A stretch of DNA of 64,000 nt from Saccoglossus kowalevskii (Eukaryota > Hemichordata > Enteropneusta > Harrimaniidae). The first letter of the stretch is position 1; every line of letters begins with the position of its first letter. Under the pieces are notes generated by a model that saw only the letters and a program-made list of their open reading frames with translations, made no database searches and was not told the origin of the DNA. Of the stretch, positions 1 through 10,313 are shown piece by piece. Both the position numbers and the translations under genes were made by a program. The stretch covers positions 620,173-684,172 of the forward strand of contig NW_003108087.1 of the NCBI RefSeq assembly GCF_000003605.2. The letters run 5' to 3'.

Positions 1-596
1 AAATTTGTCATATATTGGTATAATGTGTTATGTCACATCAAACTGTTTTGTTGGTTTCCTTTGATTAACAAATACTGACTGTAGAGAGTTCAGACTGAAA
101 ACGCAAGGCTCAAGAAACCAAAAAACAAAACCAAAATGACCCTCAATCTATGAAACACTCCAATTATTATCTTAACACTATATTCCTATATTTCAAAGAG
201 ATGCACACCAATCTACCCTATCTGCCCAGATTTGGCTCACCCACATGACGTAGTTTGAGGATTGCAAACGAGAAAGGGAGTTCTTGTAATTGTATTTTTT
301 ATTTTTGAGAATAGTGTAAATATGATAACCTTATTTGTTACAATGATGCCTCACCTGAGCTATGAAATCGTATAATTATTATTCCTTGTGAATAGTGCAA
401 GTTCACCTCTCTTTTCCGAGAATATTGAAAATAAACAAAGATCCACGAGGCAAGTTTAGTTGTACCGATCAGACGGTGTGTATTCCGTAGTTACTTGCAA
501 TAAATATTTGTTGAATTCAGCCTACGAATGAGACATGTGCATATCAGTAAACAACGGAACAGATAAATGCATATTTCGTAAAATTATCGTCTATCT
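1..596. other. Non-coding flank, nothing recognised
   Basis: AT-rich sequence with frequent stops in all frames. I see no exon, repeat or RNA gene other than the tRNA terminator run at 580-583. Confidence 0.6.
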
Positions 597-677
597 GGCA
601 GAGGTGGGATTTGAACCCACGCCACCGAAATGACTGGTGCCTAAAACCAGCGCCTTAGACCGCTCGGCCACACTACC
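597..677 (-). tRNA. tRNA-Leu (anticodon UAG)
   Basis: Read on the minus strand this 81-nt segment folds as a leucine tRNA. The acceptor arm is GGTAGTG with CTCTGCC, the A box TGGCCGAGCGG, the anticodon stem CTGGT/ACCAG around the loop TTTAGGC (anticodon TAG), then a long class-II variable arm and a perfect T arm with the B box GGGTTCAAATCCC. No intron and no encoded CCA, as expected for a nuclear gene. A TTTT pol III terminator lies about 14 nt past the 3' end (580-583 on the + strand). One acceptor-stem pair (positions 6 and 67) is U-U where animal tRNA-Leu usually has C-G, so it may be slightly degenerate but is probably functional. Confidence 0.93.
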
Positions 678-1097
678 TGACATTTTGGTAGCAGACATTG
701 CCCCGGGCAGAACAAATCCAATTATTTTGAAATTAATTTCTAGATTTATTATTCGTGGTATTTAAACCCAAATTCTGTACTAACGTACACATTTCATAGA
801 TCACAAACTAACAGTAACTTCAGAATTCTATCCCTTTCAGTTTCCCAACCCTTTTCCAAAAAGCCCAAATAAAAAAATAAACATTTTTTGGGATGAGACT
901 GCTGTTTTAACACATAAACTATTCTCAAATTCTAAAATCAAAATTTGCTTGTATAATTTTTAACCTTGATTAAAAATGAAGACCGGTAGATTTTAGTATT
1001 ACGTCATGGTTGAAATAAGCATTCCCTGTAAGTTTATAGTTGGTTACTTGAATGGATATGCCTTTAAAGTATGTGCCATATTCGTAACTGACTTTAC

Positions 1098-1145
1098 AAA
1101 TGAATACATGAAATGAATCCTTCCTGTCAACCATCGATGTCACCA
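1098..1145 (+). repeat. 48-bp direct repeat, copy 1
   Basis: The segment ending ...TCCTTCCTGTCAACCATCGA... recurs at 2098-2145 with a single mismatch near its left end. Both copies are in the same orientation and their starts are exactly 1,000 bp apart. The sequence between them shows no LTR, transposase or tandem structure. Confidence 0.85.
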
Positions 1146-2097
1146 TCGATGCCATCAACTCCTTAACCATACCCTGACCAGATAAAGAAAACTATTGGGT
1201 GAACGTATGCAACCATTAGAAATTGTGTTTATGATTTGAAAGTGCGGTAATTGTCTAACTCTAATATATATATATATATCAAAATCTCCTTCATTAATTC
1301 TAGTACATAACGTACGAATAGACATCTGTAGACACGGTGTTATTTCAACAAAACAATTCTATTTCACTTGAAGCTAAGTAATTTGTTTTTTTAAAGCTAC
1401 CTACGAAACTCTATATGTGAAATATCCTATTATAAAGTGTACATTCGTGTATACTTGTTTTTAACGGTTTTTAGATTGTTTTAAGTGAAAAGTAGATAAT
1501 TAAAAAATTAAAAAAATAAGATTATCAGAGTAAACTTTTCGGTCCAGGACCTAAATGACTAAGAAGGCTGTTAAAAATATTCAATTCAATTATTTGATTC
1601 GATTAGATAATCAAATATTTATAAAACATTTGTAAAATTAGATAGAAATTATATATTAATGTGAAGATTGATATACAGTGTGATATAAATAGTCACAGGA
1701 AAATATTAGTATATTGATATAAATAACTGTGCTTTGTTTCTTGTGAATTGTCTGATTAACTTGCGTGATTTGTTTGTACCCACGTGATCTTTGTTGAGCA
1801 CCGTTTGTCACATTAGTGTATCCTGCTCTGAAATATTCAAGTCCGCCCTCTTTGTCAGGAATAAATGTTCGTCCGTTTTTTGTTTTCTTGGCGAGAAACA
1901 AAATGACTAGAATACTAAATAGTGTACTGTTTGCAAAATGAGGGATTGGTCGCTAAACACGATCATTCTCGCATGTTTACTATTTTCATGTTGTTGTTTT
2001 TTCTTAATTTCCATCTTTGAAAATAAGATTTGTAAGTAATTGTTATTGTTTACTGTCGCTCGTGATTAAAAAAAAACAAATTATTTTTCTGTGTTTT

Positions 2098-2145
2098 AAA
2101 TGAATAAATGAAATGAATCCTTCCTGTCAACCATCGATGTCACCA
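2098..2145 (+). repeat. 48-bp direct repeat, copy 2
   Basis: Second copy of the 1098-1145 sequence, 47 of 48 bases identical. A CTCF-like motif (2158-2170) follows directly. Confidence 0.85.
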
Positions 2146-3585
2146 GGCTCTGGATGTCGCTAGAGGGCGACTTTTATAAAAATTGTTGACACAGTCACAA
2201 TATGTCTACGTCATCACTGACGTGCTCAATTTGGAGCCTGTGTAGTGCAATATAAACTTGGTGGCAATAATTAATTGGTTTGGCTTGTAACTAAAGTAGA
2301 CGTTCGTCATCAGTTATATCAGCGAGTCGCAAAGAAGATCAATTTGATTGGATAATTGGTTATGATGGTCATAATGGTTTCACGTAATCCCTCATTTTAT
2401 CAGCGAGTCGCGCATGTGACAATTGGGTACTTCAATTCAAGTGCAATTGGTTAAGAGATTGAATTCACAAAACATGCAATCTTCCAATATGGGACAACAG
2501 ATACAAATGATACTGATGCTAACTGGGACTTGACTTGTCAAGTTGACAAGGATTTTTCTGACATTTCGCTAAATTATTCCTCGTGGTTGAATATTTCAAA
2601 GTCAGAAAAAACGAGTTTTTGAATTATGAACTTCTATGTATGACCAAATGTCAATTGAGAACCAGTGTGAAAATGGCGTCCAGAGTGGGGTTAACAATAC
2701 CGGCGGATCACAATGTCATTTTTCCCATGGATTTCTCTCGTTCATTTATTTTATGGAAATATGAGCTCAGCAAAATATCTATAATGTGTAGAGCTTTCAA
2801 ATTATTTGAATCTTTCCTAGTTCATTTCAGTTTTGGTCAGTCACCGTCGTTAGGTTGGAAATAACACAGTGCTGTTTTCGTTCCAGAACATTTGTATTGA
2901 AAATCATTAACTGGTTTTACGCATTTTTCAGTAATATATATATTCGATTTAGCAGAAGCTCATAAAAACAAAAACGTTACTTTTACACGAGAGTGTTCTA
3001 CGTCGACGAGTCTCGAGCATATTTTGATGTAGCGCCACCATGCGATCAACTTGCATATATATGAGAACAGCAAACCTATTAATACATATATATCCAAATT
3101 AACGGTACTAGAAATGTTTAAATTGTTCACATATATTAAAAGAATTGGATAGAGGGCAGTATAGAATCGTGACAATGACTCTGCTAGAATGGTTGGTGTG
3201 TAACACCGTGATAATACATAACCTTCGAAGTAATTGTTGATCGTCAATGCGCTAAGTCTGTGTCCACTTAGCAGAAATCAAAATCGTGTCACTGCCTTCT
3301 AAGAGTGGAAATAACGTACGTAATGAGTCATGCTTACAACGAAACGTCGCTGATCACATAATTTATAGACTAATAAGTGAATCTTGATCGACTATTTATT
3401 ATACGCCAGCAACACCGTGCTCCCTGATAAAATATGAATGATCTCGTAATGAAAACGGGGACTTGTCTATTTTGCTCATCGCAGTGATTTAGGTCCGCCG
3501 AGGAAAACGTTTATATTTTACGTCCAGCAGCGTAAATAATTTATGCGTCTTTATTAGGAAACTCGTGCACCCAATTAGTCAAGAT

Positions 3586-3756
3586 TAACGCGAATATAAA
3601 ACAGGAGATCAAAAGTTTATGTTTAAAACACTAGGGAATGTACACAGGTTATCATCGGAACTGGATGGGTCTCCGGGGGCCGTCAGGCACGTGTTGGATG
3701 CAATGAACAAAGACGCGGTCGCACCTACCACGCTTAATGTGTTTCTAACATTATAA
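3586..3756 (+). CDS. Unidentified short ORF, possible exon or micropeptide
   Basis: The frame is open from 3586, with the first ATG at 3619 and TAA at 3754, giving 45 residues from the ATG. The peptide has a balanced composition (MFKTLGNVHRLSSELDGS at its start, then a helix-like AVRHVLDAMNKD stretch). An AATAAA lies about 17 bp after the stop. I do not recognise a family. The region is richer in GC than its surroundings, which fits coding, but no flanking splice sites clearly mark an exon. It could be a small gene, a terminal exon of a gene to the left, or chance. Confidence 0.25.
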
Positions 3757-3844
3757 TTGTATTTTCTCGACTCAATAAAAACGGTGTTTGAGATTATTAT
3801 ACTAGAATTTTCGTGAAAAGGGGGTTTAATTCACACAAGATTGA

Positions 3845-4087
3845 ATGGTCTTCAATACTGGCGGGGATCGAACTATGATGTGGTCTCCTGCTCAAGTTCA
3901 TTTGTTTTCCAGTAGCGAATGCTCCGATGACATGTCCGATACTAGAGTCCACGAATTGGTGGATCTATTCGAACAAATAAGGCATCATGTTCGCCTTTCA
4001 AAATTGGATAAATTTCATGATATTTTTAATAGCACTGGTAGTGGACACGAAAAAAAACAAACATTTCACTCACAGTATATAATGTAA
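3845..4087 (+). CDS. Unidentified 80-residue ORF
   Basis: Open from ATG at 3845 to TAA at 4085-4087. The middle (about residues 15-60) reads like ordinary protein, with an acidic Ser-rich stretch (SSSECSDDMSDTR) followed by an amphipathic helix-like part (VHELVDLFEQIRHHVRL). An AATAAA-like run follows about 30 bp after the stop. It lies in the same direction as, and 90 bp after, the 3586-3756 ORF but in a different frame. No recognised domain, signal peptide or membrane segment. Could be a small gene, an exon of an unrecognised gene, or chance. Confidence 0.25.
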   Translation: MVFNTGGDRTMMWSPAQVHLFSSSECSDDMSDTRVHELVDLFEQIRHHVRLSKLDKFHDIFNSTGSGHEKKQTFHSQYIM

Positions 4088-5233
4088 GGTTTTTCGCGGT
4101 AAAATAGACCAAAATAAAAAAAAAGAGAAAAAATTATCACATTTTTATATTACAAAAGTATAACGTAATTGTTGATTTTGACACAGGTCATTGACTTTTG
4201 GGTTTCCGCTTTTATTTGTGGGGACGACAATTTATCGGAAACTTTGCAAAATTGGATTTTTTGTCTAAATAGTATTCGTCAGCATTTTCCAACAATTCAG
4301 AAGTACCCATCGTAAAACTACATATGATTCTAGGAATCATGGGTAAATAGATCATAATCGCCATTTTCGCGAGAAAAGTAGTTTCGGTGACCATACTCTA
4401 TTCTGGATTCATTGTGAGCAAATAACATAAAATATAGCCATGTGGTAAACATCAATGAAATCTAGCGATAAATTTTAATGGCAGCAAACTAACTTAACAC
4501 ACGTATTAATGTGTTTCGGATGGCATGTGATTGCAGTTGCATTTGTACTGGGTACGGATATGTTAAAATAGGACGAGTCCAGATTTCAGCCTCACTGACG
4601 CGTCCACATAAATTTGCACTGTGATAGCGCCCCCAATACGTAGACCGTCATTGATATAAACGCGGTGTTTCCTAGTTACCATTAATTACATGTTTCCTGA
4701 TTGTCTCATTGTTTTAGTTCTATGTAATGTTTATGTTTCCAAAATAGTTTAACGCGTAGTTGTACTGTGAGCGATTGGACCCAGTTCATGGATGCGTGCG
4801 CATCTCATATGGCACAATAGCCGTCTGACAACCATCGTCTTTCTCTTCCCGTAATATTTCCGATGTTTATCAACTTCAAGTTTATGCTCATACGGTGCGG
4901 ACGTTCAATTCCTACAACTGCGAATGATCAAATTTATTTATTTTGTTTTTTAATCTAATTATTGAGATGAGTATATGTATATTTGCAGAACGTGCAGGGA
5001 TTTAATTGAAACTCATTAGTACACATAACACCACCATATGCCCTACAAGCACGTGTCATTGTTAAATATTTTCATCCAGTGTGTGGCCAGCTGACCAAGT
5101 TGAACTGTGATTTATCTGCAGTTGAGAGAATTATGCGTCACGCTTGCTTTCCAATTCGATATTAGCGGTCGTTGCTGTACATATATTCTGATGGTATCGT
5201 CAGACACTAACCGTTCGTGCCGCAAACGATGTT

Positions 5234-5247
5234 GTTGCCATGGTAAC
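5234..5247. promoter_or_regulatory. RFX X-box motif
   Basis: GTTGCCATGGTAAC matches the canonical palindromic X-box bound by RFX winged-helix factors at every informative position. No adjacent gene is recognised, so its target is unknown. A related site at 19378-19391 sits at roughly the mirror position in the inverted duplication described for 6278-18661. Confidence 0.55.
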
Positions 5248-6185
5248 CTCATGATGAAGTGTCCCTATATGGAACAAACGGGACGTAACGTCCACGCTCG
5301 AAGCTTGATCACGGCGTCAGTAGGAATTAATATTTGAATACCATGTGGCGATGTTTGTTTCAATCCGGGACACAACGAAGGCGCCTATGTAAATTTAGAA
5401 TTATTGCTGACTTGTTCAGCAAAGTGACGCTGTAGCGCTCTTAGTGACGTAACGGAAATGTTACGACGTTCATTATTCAAAGCTGCATTCCATCTTTGCA
5501 AATATGTAAAACAGAGCAAGCTTAAAAACATAAAATATGTTTGAATGAAGCCGTTTTAACTACAAAAATATAATATCCTGCTCTCACTTTAATAATTGTT
5601 TATGTCATTCTGAGGGTGCTGGAGTGTCTTACCAATTAGACAAACATATCTACAATGTAACTGACCTGCAAAAACATACAAAGAGTTCTAACTGGGAGCA
5701 TGTTTATTGTTTACAAATCAAGCTTATTTTAAAAAGCTATTTTTTCAAATTTCATAAAATTCTACAGTTAAGTTTTTCATTAACCATCCACAATCTCATC
5801 ATTTCCCCCTCATGGTTTGTATAGTAGTCAGGGGATGGTACCTCTATATATTTACAAATTGGAATGCAGTACCTTAAACATAATTAATATTACACAATTG
5901 CTAACGTTTGCACAATTCATATTCCGTGTCTACTAAATCATTATGTAGTTCGACCCCAAGGAACACAAGGAAGGAAAATTGAGTCAGCCTGAGTCACGAG
6001 GGTTATATTTATTATCTCTCTATTCTGCATTCGATACAGCTGAGTAAAACAATGGATAAATTATAGCTGACACATTCCCATCGTCTTTCGACATTGTGTT
6101 ACGTTTTTATTCACTGGATATTTTTGACACACAGGTGTGGTATTGCATTTCAACTCATCAAATGTAAAACAAAACAAAAAAATTG

Positions 6186-6199
6186 GTTACCATGGCGAC
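6186..6199 (+). promoter_or_regulatory. RFX X-box-like motif beside duplicated block A
   Basis: GTTACCATGGCGAC lies 79 bp outside the 319-bp block 6278-6596. A matching site (18754-18767) sits 93 bp outside the other copy of the block, so the motif seems to have been kept in both arms while the sequence around it diverged. Confidence 0.45.
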
Positions 6200-6277
6200 G
6201 CCGGGTTTATTGACTGCATGGACGCACTCTAGTAAGTCGCGGGCATGCGTGCGTGCGTGTGTGTCACAATCGGTCGG

Positions 6278-6596
6278 GAACAAGGCAGGTGGCGAGCTGG
6301 AATCTCTATTGAGCTTAATCACTTAATCCGCGGGATTTGTCAATTAAATAATTAGATAATCAGGATCAGACAAAAACCAGAAAAATCTAATGTGTGTATA
6401 ATCTGGAGTCACAAAAGTCAGCCCACCGAGGAGTATCGACTAGAGAATTGATGCCAGAATGAAATTAATCACCATAGAAATACAGCATTGTGTGTTTAAA
6501 ATTAGTTATGAAAAGCGGTTATCAAATATAGCATGCTTGAAATGTGTTGAGAATTGGAGTGGATAATTAACGAACAGTTCCTCCACATCTGTCCCC
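6278..6596 (+). repeat. 319-bp conserved block, copy A of inverted pair
   Basis: The reverse complement of this block is found at 18343-18661 with the same length, no indels and about four substitutions by eye (roughly 98.7% identity). Similarity stops abruptly at both ends. There are no terminal inverted repeats and no obvious target-site duplication. Stops occur in all frames, so it does not look coding. It is rich in homeodomain-type TAATTA/ATTAA words and GATA words. It could be a conserved regulatory element, a segment homogenised by gene conversion, or a recent mobile copy. Confidence 0.9.
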
Positions 6597-7863
6597 GTGA
6601 TGTGACAATGTACTATTGAACCGCCTGAATTTTAGTGCCTCTTAATTCGACATGAAAATACTTCAACCTTGAAAGTGAGAATGTATGTCCCTAGCCATTT
6701 TATACGATGTCTTTGTGACAGCTATATAACGGTGTATAGCCTAGCTAATTACCGTATCATATTTTTAATTAATATACGATGTAAAGAGAATGTGAGATGA
6801 GAAGCTTTGCAATGCTAATTAGGCTATCTGAAGCAAACTAAGGAGCATGGACAAGAGATGAAACTCCGACTTGTATCTGTGTTTCTATCGTAGATGATCC
6901 CAACCAGCGGCGTTTAGCGCCCTCTGTCCAATATAAACACTGTAGGTGCCGGTTGGCATAAACAGTTGAATGTCAAATCCTCACAACAGAGGACGATACA
7001 GACACTTATTACTAAATGGACTCAAGTGGGACGGTTGATTTATTGTCACTATCATGACCACACTGAAAATGTCACAATATTGGATCCAGCTTTAAAGACG
7101 AAATGTTAGGCATTGATCAGCAATTGTTCGGTCGTTCTGGTTGGCGGCATAAGACATGTGACATTACTGTTCATGTAACCACCCACTTGTAGATTTTGAA
7201 CGAACTATACAATTGGTTTCCTATATATGGCCAGCTATTCTCAGTCAGGGGAAGGTAGTACGTATCATAAATACATAGCGTAATAAGTGTTTTTATCAGT
7301 TCAAGAACTACTTTTATTTAAATTCTTTAACATGTTCGGTTATTGGTTCACACGAGATGTGTGTGACCAGACTTGTACTTTGCTTTCGTTTTGAGTATAC
7401 GTCATTCAAAATACTAGTACAGTCGCGCCCTCTAGCGAGCATGTGCGTCCGTGACGTAACTGGGTGTAAGAGACGCCATTATTAACATTGTCGATATTGA
7501 CCTGTGGTCACCCGATTCATCAATAAAATTACTGTTTTGAAGGTTTTTTTATATTTCAAATGACATACGGCAACTAAGTCAACACAATTGTCTATTTGAA
7601 CTACATTGCATTCGTCCAGTTACGCAATTTTGACGTCACAAAAGCGCGTGGCTGCTCAAGTCTTGAACAATTTTTCCAATCGTCGCAACGATTTGACAAA
7701 AAAAATTACTTCAACCGTGTACGCGATTTCTCGCACAATATCCTGGAAATGCCCAAGAATCAATAAATACTTGTATTTAATCCTGCGTCGTGGGAGCACC
7801 ACCTGAAACGATGCGACAGTCACGTGGGCAAAGTAGGCGAAGGAGAAAATTGGAGCGGAAGGA
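6597..7863. other. Diverged arm sequence between blocks A1 and A2
   Basis: No gene recognised. Two CTCF-like motifs lie here: TAGCGCCCTCTGTCC at 6915-6929 and GCGCCCTCTAGCG at 7425-7437. The corresponding stretch of the other arm (17483-18342) shows no similarity I can see by eye. Confidence 0.5.
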
Positions 7864-7987
7864 GATAATCCGGTATCTTGGGGATCTGAAGAGATCTTTA
7901 AGTAGCCATCTAATAATGGATTAATTATTGCATATCACAAAGTAATCTAGAAATAATTATTGAGATTGAGAGATTAGGGTGCTTGTT
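7864..7987 (-). repeat. Second conserved block, copy A of inverted pair
   Basis: The reverse complement aligns to 17358-17482 almost without gaps. A 31-bp core (7897-7927 against 17418-17448) is identical. A second identical stretch is the AATAATTATTTCTAGATTAC region, and TACCGGATTATC is shared at one end. Flanking parts of the block are about 70-80% identical by eye. Non-coding in appearance. Confidence 0.85.
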
Positions 7988-10226
7988 TTACTCTGTTCAT
8001 TAGCACGGCTAGCGATAGCGGGGGTTCTCATGAATGTTGCGTTATTCTCGTAGGTGGCCGAGCCAGGAGGCGATGATTGTGTCCTAATCGCTTCTTATTA
8101 TTTTATTAGATTTTCTAATTTTGATGAATTACTTTTGCTAATTCTGACGTCATTGTTGTATTTTGTCGATAAGAATCAGCATTTTTTTCTATGACGTTAA
8201 CAATAATACACGTCATAGCGTGCAAATTACCGATGAGAATCGTTGCTAGGGGTTACGGTCCGGCGCTGTATGTCACTCACGCAGTGTGCCGTCATGTTTA
8301 TAGTTAGCGACTCCGTTTTTTATCCGTGCGTCATTTCGGTTGAAACACGTTGATAAATACAGTACATCGCCCTATGAATTCACAAATGCTATTAAATGCC
8401 CCGGGTCTAAACAATACGTATCGGCACTAATAAATAATACCGTCCATATTGGAATTGGTTTTGTAATCACTCGTAGCCTGCGAGAAAAGACCGGGAGGAT
8501 GAATGCCGGTATTGGCTAATAATCACTAGTTACTCAACTTTTGACCGAGCATTTGACACGCGTAATCCAATTGAATGTATTTTACAGAGAATGTATATCA
8601 GAAATAAAGCGCCGCGATTTTTCTATAAATTATTTCAGTGATATATATCATCTCCAATTAATGCGATGTTTGTGTGTATCGCAATCCACCACACTAACAT
8701 TTGACATCACTTAGCAATAATAATTTCTCGTCAACTTGTAACATTTCGCCGTTTTTTTTTTCTTTTCAAAGAACGTCGATGATTGATTCAGAATTTTCCG
8801 CTGATCTGTTGACCATGATCGATGTGTACTATCCCCGTCAGACTTGACCTCTGACTTATCGACGATGACGAATTTAGCTCGCTATTTTCAAAATTGTATC
8901 ATTATAACGGTGTTGTTTATTGGTAATTGCACCCCTTCCCCACATATGATATAAACAGTGGTTATCGTTTGCCGGACATCAGCGGTTGCTATGGAATATA
9001 CGGTATAACTTTGTGATATGGCTGCCTTTTAAAAACATTCCCATGTATATATGCAGAACACCTTCTACTGATTAGTGTGATCATAGTGATGAATTAAGTT
9101 GGTACGGCCACAAATCCTGAAATATTGTAGCCTGCACTATCTTGTTTAAATCCACAGTGTGAATCGACAGCCTGGACACTTTCTTGAAAAGCGGGCTACA
9201 AGCTTGTAACTTAGGCGAGTAAATTGTCTGTGATTCCAAAACACGTGTACAAAACACTAACATAGCACGGATCGCAGTTTCTTTACGAGCCACTGTACTA
9301 TACAGTTTATTAGCTTCGGTCTATTCTCTTCTTCCTAATGGTCGATGTGGATGTTTGAGGCATGCAAAAGTGATGTACGGTACGATTCAGGGACTTGGGG
9401 TGGGTGGCCATTGAACCCGTATCTACCGACATTGTGGTGACCAGTTTGATTTGCGGCAGTCATCATACCCGGGCCTATTGCTGTTACCCGTGACTGTAAA
9501 GGCTGTCAGTATAGCATGTAGATTCGGCGTTTGGAGGGACTCTGTAAGGACTACAGGTTGAAGATTGCATTTTGTGTTCTTTTGTGCCAGGCTCAATGAC
9601 AGTCTAAACTGATTCATTAGATAGTACACCGAGAGTGAAAGAGCGAAATATAGGGGGCACCCGTCGAGTGACATTGATTGATTATTACTTGTCCGCTTTG
9701 GTGACCTTTGGGAATGCATCTCACGGCCGTGACCGTCATATCCAAAATAATTAATCTTGATATTGTCCGATAACGTCAATTTGTGATTGGTATCTGGTGG
9801 CATTTTCCAGTTTTCACCTTACAGATTTCATCTTCAATATATTAGCCATTTCTCAGCGTTTAACGTCAGTGTAAATTCTCTGTATACGACGTAGATGGCG
9901 CGCTACCCTAGCCAATAACATTAATTTTAAGTTCTTGCAGAGATTCGGGGCTAAGTAAAGTTGGCAATGCAGCCAAAATCGTTGGAAATAAATGTACATG
10001 TGTTTGGCTGGTTATGACTTGGACTGTGGTTGAATGATCGATGTCGATTCAATAACATGTCCTTTACTGTAGTAAAGCTAATACTAGCCATCCATCAACA
10101 CTATCGGCGACGGTGTCAACATAAACTACCATGAGCTAACAATGTGGCGATATACGCTGTATCAGTCATCGCCCCACGACATCTAGTTCGAGTCATTCTT
10201 TCGATTTATTGACTGCACATATATAC

Positions 10227-10228
<2 letters not shown>
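7988..10228. other. Intergenic, no gene recognised
   Basis: Short chance ORFs only. Near 9410-9470 the minus strand carries a GGGTTCAA word resembling a pol III B box, possibly a decayed SINE head, too weak to annotate separately. Confidence 0.45.

Positions 10229-10312
<84 letters not shown>
10229..10312. repeat. (TAA)n microsatellite
   Basis: About 27 uninterrupted copies of the trinucleotide TAA/ATA. In one frame it reads as a run of Asn codons, which explains a spurious poly-Asn ORF across it. Confidence 0.97.

Positions 10313-10313
<1 letters not shown>

Larger units (their letters stand above)
678..3585. other. Intergenic, no gene recognised
   Basis: Apart from the two 48-bp direct repeats, it holds a (TA)n run near 1262-1279 and a CTCF-like core CGCTAGAGGGCGA at 2158-2170. 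A 13-mer ATCAGCGAGTCGC occurs twice about 80 bp apart (near 2319 and 2400). Open frames here are short and unconvincing. Confidence 0.5.
4088..6277. other. Intergenic, with an X-box and CTCF-like sites
   Basis: No gene recognised. It contains a textbook RFX X-box GTTGCCATGGTAAC (5234-5247), a second X-box-like site (6186-6199) and a CTCF-like AGCGCCCCCA near 4626. A short GCGT/GT-rich run lies at about 6247-6263. Confidence 0.5.
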
